The notes below the pieces were generated by a model that saw only the letters and a program-made list of their open reading frames with translations, searched no databases and was not told the DNA's origin. A stretch of 64,000 nucleotides of DNA, taken from Paenibacillus sp. SZ31. GTDB lineage: Bacteria > Bacillota > Bacilli > Paenibacillales > Paenibacillaceae. Below, in pieces: positions 59,397 through 64,000 of this stretch. Made by a program: the position numbers and the translations under genes. The stretch is from positions 90,246 to 154,245 of the forward strand of contig NZ_JABBEA010000014.1 of the NCBI RefSeq assembly GCF_012912005.1. The letters run 5' to 3'. Every line of letters starts with the position of its first letter. The stretch's first letter is position 1.

Positions 59397-61247
59397 ATGT
59401 GGAAAGGAAGATGGTCTTCATTCATTAATCAAAAGCTGCAACAAAGCAAGCTCTCCACATTGATGGTGACTTGCTTTATTGCGTTTAACCTGCTGCTCGT
59501 CTCGGTGATCGTCTGGCTGTCATATCAGTCCTTCTCAGCAGTCACCTTTGCCGAGATTAGCAAAGCACGCCTGGCTCTTTTGAACGAGAGCACACGTCGG
59601 GGATTTGATTTCATCACAGGGGTAACCGGAACGGCCTATGCTTTGGCTAGCAATCGGGAACTGTCCAATCTGCTCGAAACGATGGAGACCGGAAGACTTT
59701 CGCAGATTCATCAACGGCGGGAAGTTTCCCGTATATTGGATCATACGCTGGTCGTCAGTGAAGGCATTACTTCTATAGAGTTGTACACGGATGCATTTAA
59801 CGGTGTAGCTGTTACCATGCCTGATCGCATATTCCCGGTAGGCACAATATCCGGTGATTCCTGGTTCGATGCACTGGAACAGGCAGATGCAGCATGGGTA
59901 CCTTTACGCGAGAATGAATCTGGTCAATCGTTAATTGGATACTCCCAGCGAATCTTTGACAGCCGAGGGGGTACGGTTGCCTATGTGCTTATCCGGCTGA
60001 GTCGCGCAGATATTGTACGCAGGTTTGCGGATATGCCTATGGTATTGGATGGCAAGGTACTGCTGGTGGATACGGCTGGCAATGTCGTCATGCAAATGGG
60101 TGAAGCTGATCCCATCGAGGGATCTAAGTGGCCAGATGACCCCGCTACAAGTGGTGAGGGTGAATACTCTTCTTCTATTATAGATAGTGCATGGATTCAG
60201 CAACACGTCCAGCGTGGAGAGGACGGGTTCGAAGTGGTCTCCGGTAAACCCGGGGGCTCTCAGCTTGTTCTATATTCCAGACCAGCGATGCTTCAGTGGC
60301 GTCTGGTGCAGACTATTCCTGTTTATATGCTGTTATCCCCTGTCAGACACGCAGGGTGGCAGATTCTTGGCATTGCAGTGCTGGGGTTGTTATGCTCGGC
60401 AATACTTGCGTATTTGTTCGTGCGGCGGATTATTCGTCCTCTACGTCAATTGATTAAACGAATGAGACAATTGGAGAAAGGGGACTTCGATACTCGGGTG
60501 CAACTTTCGTTTACGGAAGAATACGCCCATTTGGCGTATGGTTTCAATCATATGGCTTCACAGCTCACAACGCTGATGGAACAGGTGAAGGATGAGAGCC
60601 GTGCTAAGCGGGAAGCCCAGACGGGCTTGCTTGAGGCCCAGATCAAACCCCATTTTCTATACAACACCCTCGACATGATCCACTGGCGCGCGCTTGATTA
60701 CGAAGCTAAGGATATCAGTCGTATGATTGTACAACTCAGTAAGCTGTTACGGATCGGACTGAGTGGGGGGAGATTATTTATTCGGGTACGGGATGAGTTG
60801 GAGCATGCGCGTTGCTACGTCAGCATTCAGTCAGAGCGTCTACCCTTCTCTATTCAATATCAGGAACATATCGATCCGCGTATTCGCGGTTGTTACATCC
60901 CCAAGATCATTTTGCAGCCCTTTATTGAAAATGCTGTTATGCACGCACATCCCGAAGAAGGCACACTTCGAATTCAGGTCCACATGCACGAAGCGGAAAG
61001 CACCCACGCGGATATCGTCATTCGTATCACGGATAATGGGCAAGGTTTGCCGGAGGGGTGGAAACTCGAAGAGACGTGTGGCATCGGTGTACGGAATGTA
61101 CATCAGCGTATTCAGCTGTATTGCGGAAAAAGATATGGCGTTCAACTAAGCGATGGAGAGTTGGGCGGCGTGGAAGTGACCATTACGCTGCCGCGCATAG
61201 AGACAGACGAGCAATTAAATCTGTGGCTGGACGGTGAAAAAGGATGA
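59397..61247 (+). CDS. YesM-type sensor histidine kinase
   Basis: 616 residues from ATG 59397, the first start in a frame that otherwise extends back into the permease gene; its RBS is weak (AACGAG), so coupling is likely. Domains in order are helix 1 (LMVTCFIAFNLLLVSVIVWL), an external sensor of ~260 residues, helix 2 (WQILGIAVLGLLCSAILAYL), HAMP, and the HisKA_7TM/YesM-type phosphoacceptor AQIKPHFLYNTLDMIHW (His in PHFLYN). The ATPase domain ends with ITDNGQGLPEGWKL and TCGIGVRNVHQRIQ. It pairs with the next gene to detect the external oligosaccharide. Stop and next start overlap by 4 bases. Confidence 0.95.
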   Translation: MWKGRWSSFINQKLQQSKLSTLMVTCFIAFNLLLVSVIVWLSYQSFSAVTFAEISKARLALLNESTRRGFDFITGVTGTAYALASNRELSNLLETMETGRLSQIHQRREVSRILDHTLVVSEGITSIELYTDAFNGVAVTMPDRIFPVGTISGDSWFDALEQADAAWVPLRENESGQSLIGYSQRIFDSRGGTVAYVLIRLSRADIVRRFADMPMVLDGKVLLVDTAGNVVMQMGEADPIEGSKWPDDPATSGEGEYSSSIIDSAWIQQHVQRGEDGFEVVSGKPGGSQLVLYSRPAMLQWRLVQTIPVYMLLSPVRHAGWQILGIAVLGLLCSAILAYLFVRRIIRPLRQLIKRMRQLEKGDFDTRVQLSFTEEYAHLAYGFNHMASQLTTLMEQVKDESRAKREAQTGLLEAQIKPHFLYNTLDMIHWRALDYEAKDISRMIVQLSKLLRIGLSGGRLFIRVRDELEHARCYVSIQSERLPFSIQYQEHIDPRIRGCYIPKIILQPFIENAVMHAHPEEGTLRIQVHMHEAESTHADIVIRITDNGQGLPEGWKLEETCGIGVRNVHQRIQLYCGKRYGVQLSDGELGGVEVTITLPRIETDEQLNLWLDGEKG

Positions 61248-62854
61248 AGACCATTATGCTTGTAGATGATGATCCGCATATTGTTAAGGCACTAACTGAA
61301 CATATTGATTGGCCTTCCCTGGGCCTCAGCATTGCAGGTACTGCTTCGAATGGCTTGGATGCAATTGATCTTTTTCAACGCATGCATCCCGATCTTGTTA
61401 TGACGGATGTCTATCTGCCGGGGATGACCGGGCTTGAGATTACGCAGACGTTACGACGTGATCATCCCCATCTGCCGATCATCATCCTCAGTGGATATGA
61501 CGAATTCGAGAACGCCCGGGCAGCTATGCGCTGGGGGGTAAATCACTTTTTGCTAAAGCCGGCGGAGGTGGAGGAGATTGAGTCTGTGCTGAGGGAGGTA
61601 TTGCTGGAACAAGATGTGCGAGAGCGGCATGAGCGACTGGAGCAGACGTACAAGCAGGAGGTTGGACGGGTACTTCCGTATTTGCGCAAACAATTTCTTC
61701 ACGAACTGCTGACTACGCGATATCGGGCAGACGAGCTGCCTAAAGAACGCATGGACTATATAGGCATTCATATGTCCTCCCAGACACGCGCCATTAGTCT
61801 GCAACTGAATCGCCCCGTATTTTTGACAAGGATGAAAGAACGAGACTGGCAGCTTCTCCGCTATGGGGCGGCCGATATTATTCTGGAGACAGTGAAAGAG
61901 CATACGGCGCGCATGAATGGTCAGGTAGAGATTGTTGATTATTCGGATCAGGTATTTGTGTTGCTTCTATTAGGAGACCAAGAGGATGAGGATCAGCTGG
62001 AGGAGGTTTTGCCACTCGTGGAGAGGATGATCGATCAGATCTTTACGTATCTTAAAATCGAAGTAAGTGCTGGAATAGGAAGATCCAAAAGTCACCCATG
62101 TGAGGTGATAGATTCTTATCTGGAGAGCCGGGAAGCGGTGGAAACAGCAGAGTTTCAAGGTGGAAGTCGTATCTACCACTATGAAGCTTCAGAGGATACA
62201 GAACCAAGTGTGACCGATTATTCGTTAATGCTTCGTCAATGGAATGAGGCTTGGACGGATATCAGACCTGATCTGGCGGAAGAGGTATGGCATCATATTC
62301 GCCTTCTGCTGAAAGAGGGTAACTGTGTTGGGATACAGGATGTACAGGTGGTGGCCGTCAGTCTGTTTGACACGTTGATTCATAGTTGGAACCGACTTCA
62401 CCCTATGTTACCCCAGCCAATGGCGATGAGTGATTTTCTGCGTGAAATTCAATCGAAATATGCTTTGCATGATCTGGTAAGCTGGATGGATCGTATTATC
62501 TGCAACTGGCTCGAACAGATACGCAAAGAGATGGGCGAGAAGAAAACCAATAAACTGATAGAGCAGGTGAAACAGTATGTGGAGCTGCATTACGCCGAAG
62601 AGATCAGTTTTGAAGCCATTGCCAAAGGGCTATTCGTGCATCCGAAGTATTTGAGTCAACTGTTCAAAAGGGTGACCGGGGAGAATTTCGTGAGTTATTT
62701 GAACGGGTACCGGATTCAGCGAGCGTTGGAACTGTTGCAGTCGGGACATTACATGGTATATGAGGTAAGTGAGATGACGGGGTTCCGTAATGCTACGTAT
62801 TTCAGTCAGGTATTCAAGATGCTTACGGGCAAGAGTCCGTCTGAGGTGGGGTAG
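61244..62854 (+). CDS. YesN-type response regulator with AraC DNA-binding domain
   Basis: 536 residues from ATG 61244. The receiver domain (residues 1-120) begins MKTIMLVDDDPHIVKALTEH and carries the phosphoacceptor Asp in LVMTDVYLPGMTG, followed by ILSGYDEFENARAAMRWGVN and FLLKPAE (Lys). A long middle region (~residues 130-430) is helical and of unclear role. The AraC domain has two HTH motifs (FEAIAKGLFVHPKYLSQLF and VYEVSEMTGFRNATYFSQVF) and ends TGKSPSEVG. It is the cognate partner of the kinase at 59397 and most likely activates the transporter operon, and possibly the GH105 gene. Confidence 0.95.
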   Translation: MKTIMLVDDDPHIVKALTEHIDWPSLGLSIAGTASNGLDAIDLFQRMHPDLVMTDVYLPGMTGLEITQTLRRDHPHLPIIILSGYDEFENARAAMRWGVNHFLLKPAEVEEIESVLREVLLEQDVRERHERLEQTYKQEVGRVLPYLRKQFLHELLTTRYRADELPKERMDYIGIHMSSQTRAISLQLNRPVFLTRMKERDWQLLRYGAADIILETVKEHTARMNGQVEIVDYSDQVFVLLLLGDQEDEDQLEEVLPLVERMIDQIFTYLKIEVSAGIGRSKSHPCEVIDSYLESREAVETAEFQGGSRIYHYEASEDTEPSVTDYSLMLRQWNEAWTDIRPDLAEEVWHHIRLLLKEGNCVGIQDVQVVAVSLFDTLIHSWNRLHPMLPQPMAMSDFLREIQSKYALHDLVSWMDRIICNWLEQIRKEMGEKKTNKLIEQVKQYVELHYAEEISFEAIAKGLFVHPKYLSQLFKRVTGENFVSYLNGYRIQRALELLQSGHYMVYEVSEMTGFRNATYFSQVFKMLTGKSPSEVG

Positions 62855-62908
62855 AGCAGTAGAGAGTATAGAATATTTAATTTAAGTGGAATAGGCGGAT
62901 TGGTTCTT

Positions 62909-63454
62909 ATGATTATCGAACAGCAGGATTATTTCATTAAAGGAGTATCTTACTCGATTAGATCGGCACAGGAAAAGGATGCAGAGGCCTTGTCTTCATT
63001 TCGTGTACAACTGGACGGAGAAACCGAGAATATGGATCGTGAAGAGGGCGAGGCATATATCGACCCAGCCGGGTTTAGGCGTATCATCCATGTGGACACC
63101 GAGAAGTCGCGGAATCTGTTCCTCGTTGCTGAAGTAGCGGGCGAGATTGTGGGATACTCTCGATGTGAAGGCATAGAGTTGAAGAGATTTAGCCATAAGG
63201 TTGAGTTCGGTGTGTGTGTAGCCAGAGAGTTTTGGGGACATGGGATTGGCAAGCACTTGTTGAAACAGTCGATGGAATGGGCAGACCAGACTGGTGTTGA
63301 GAAGATGACGTTAAACGTGTTAGCATCCAACGAAAAGGCAATCGAGTTATATCAAAAGAGTGGGTTCGAGATCGAAGGCATTTTGGAAAGGGATCGTAGA
63401 CATGCGGATGGACAGTATTACGACACGATAATGATGGGCAGGTTCAAAGCGTAA
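62909..63454 (+). CDS. GNAT-family N-acetyltransferase
   Basis: 181 residues from ATG 62909 (AGGCGG ahead; a TTG at 62900 is less likely). The N-terminus YFIKGVSYSIRSAQEKDAEA is the usual first strand and helix. The acetyl-CoA loop is VCVAREFWGHGIGKHLLKQS (R/Q-x-x-G-x-G/A-type), followed by NVLASNEKAIELYQKSGFEI and EGILERDRRHADGQYYDTIM. The features fit the RimI/YhhY-like amino-group acetylation branch, with substrate unknown. It lies between the two-component genes and the rRNA promoter and is not part of the operon. Confidence 0.88.
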   Translation: MIIEQQDYFIKGVSYSIRSAQEKDAEALSSFRVQLDGETENMDREEGEAYIDPAGFRRIIHVDTEKSRNLFLVAEVAGEIVGYSRCEGIELKRFSHKVEFGVCVAREFWGHGIGKHLLKQSMEWADQTGVEKMTLNVLASNEKAIELYQKSGFEIEGILERDRRHADGQYYDTIMMGRFKA

Positions 63455-63853
63455 CAAGTAAAGAAGTGAAGACCATAATCTATTAATATCACTGAAGAGT
63501 GAGTACAATTACTATATTCGATATCTAAATAATAGATAGCATTATTCTCCCATATGATATTGTGGTTCTTATTATATAGAACGTAATGATGCTGATCGGT
63601 TCTATTCGTAACCTATATTGAGACAGAATAGACTGGCGAGTGTATGTAGGGTATAGTAAGAGGATATTGCCATCGAGAAGAATAGTTTGAAAAGAGATTA
63701 TTTCAAATAAACGAGAAGTTCAAAGATGGGATATTTTACAAGTAGTAATTATGTTGTGCATATGGTATATTCTATTTCCGGCCAAAAAAACACAAGAAAC
63801 ACAGTGCCGCAAGCAAAACAAATAAGCTTCGAAAGAAACTTGAAAAAAAGAGC
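63455..63853. other. AT-rich spacer before the rRNA promoter
   Basis: No RBS-supported frame. It contains A/T-rich tracts that could include an UP element (AAAAAAAGAGC next to the promoter). TGGTATATT near 63762 resembles an extended -10 and could be a first rrn promoter (P1), but its -35 is poor. Confidence 0.4.
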
Positions 63854-63882
63854 TTGCTAAGTTGGTTCGGAAGTGTTATGAT
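63854..63882 (+). promoter_or_regulatory. Ribosomal RNA operon promoter
   Basis: TTGCTA (63854-63859), a 17-base spacer and TATGAT (63877-63882), preceded by an A-rich tract. This is the usual rrn-type promoter layout of Firmicutes, and the leader that follows confirms the assignment. Confidence 0.8.
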
Positions 63883-64000
63883 ATAAAAGTTGCTGAAGAG
63901 AACAACGTTCGGCAGCGAAACAAGTTTGATCTTTGAAAACTGAACAACGAGTGAGTAAACATTCTGCTTGCAGAATGAACGCGAAAGTTTGAGACAAGCC
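63883..64000 (+). other. rRNA leader with boxA and hairpin; 16S gene expected beyond the window
   Basis: TGATCTTTGAAAACT (63927-63941) is the boxA antitermination signal of rrn leaders (TGYTCTTTGAAAACT in B. subtilis). It is followed by AACAACGAGTGAGT. The hairpin CATTCTG-CTTG-CAGAATG (63960-63977) and GAACGCGAAAGTTTGAGACA lead towards the edge. The 16S start (AGAGTTTGATC...) is not reached. Confidence 0.8.

Noticed and set aside
1..64000. CRISPR arrays, prophage genes, tRNA genes and complete insertion sequences
   Set aside because: No regularly spaced repeats, no integrase, capsid, terminase or transposase frames and no tRNA cloverleaf were recognised; only non-autonomous palindromic elements are present.

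Overview
The window looks like a chromosomal segment of a Paenibacillus-type Firmicute. Pointers are consistently strong AAGGAGG ribosome binding sites, Lpl/Ytc-type sugar ABC transporters, YesM/YesN-type and AraC-type regulators, an S-layer-homology (SLH) protein, BglG/LicT antitermination, perfect cre (CcpA) sites, a ywqA/ywqB-like SNF2/SWIM pair and an rRNA promoter at the right edge. Species and genus are inferred from gene content only.

Bases 1-26,100 are a dense, almost entirely plus-strand glycan-catabolism island: a domain-permuted GH3 enzyme (cut by the window edge), a small membrane protein, a BNR/Asp-box sialidase-like protein, CutC, two GH29 fucosidases, a GH35 beta-galactosidase, a Gfo/Idh/MocA dehydrogenase, three TIM-barrel isomerase/epimerase-like proteins, an Lpl-type ABC importer without its ATPase, a one-piece membrane AraC regulator, a GH3 and a GH38 alpha-mannosidase. 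The hydrolases lack signal peptides, so oligosaccharides are probably imported and dismantled inside the cell. Three consecutive spacers here (7,954-8,117; 9,060-9,193; 10,518-10,954) are filled by palindromic repeats. One family is present twice with covarying stems.

Bases 26,100-32,550 hold small housekeeping or unknown genes, a membrane-anchored bacilliredoxin-like protein, a divergent melA/AraC pair with a cre site between them, and a cobalamin riboswitch whose target has decayed to a 53-codon permease fragment. Bases 32,830-38,910 (minus strand) carry a 1,122-residue exported protein of unknown function behind an SLH protein, then csaA and udk. Bases 39,090-44,630 form a beta-glucoside operon: promoter, RAT-terminator, licT, second RAT-terminator, bglP, bglH and a KdgT-like permease. 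Bases 44,680-53,240 include a DJ-1/PfpI protein, a secreted coiled-coil protein, the ywqB-ywqA pair, an exo/endonuclease-fold protein and a soluble chemoreceptor with a sigma-D-like promoter.

Bases 53,360-62,860 are a second carbohydrate locus: a long GH105-type protein behind a cre site, then a cre-preceded operon of a three-component importer (lipoprotein, two permeases) and a sensor kinase/response regulator pair. A GNAT acetyltransferase follows. The last 150 bases are an rRNA promoter and leader with boxA, so a 16S rRNA gene should start just beyond the window.

The most interesting biological proposal is that the Gfo/Idh/MocA dehydrogenase and the TIM-barrel proteins inside the hydrolase island perform oxidation-based (3-keto) cleavage of glycosides beside ordinary hydrolysis. 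This is inference from family and context.
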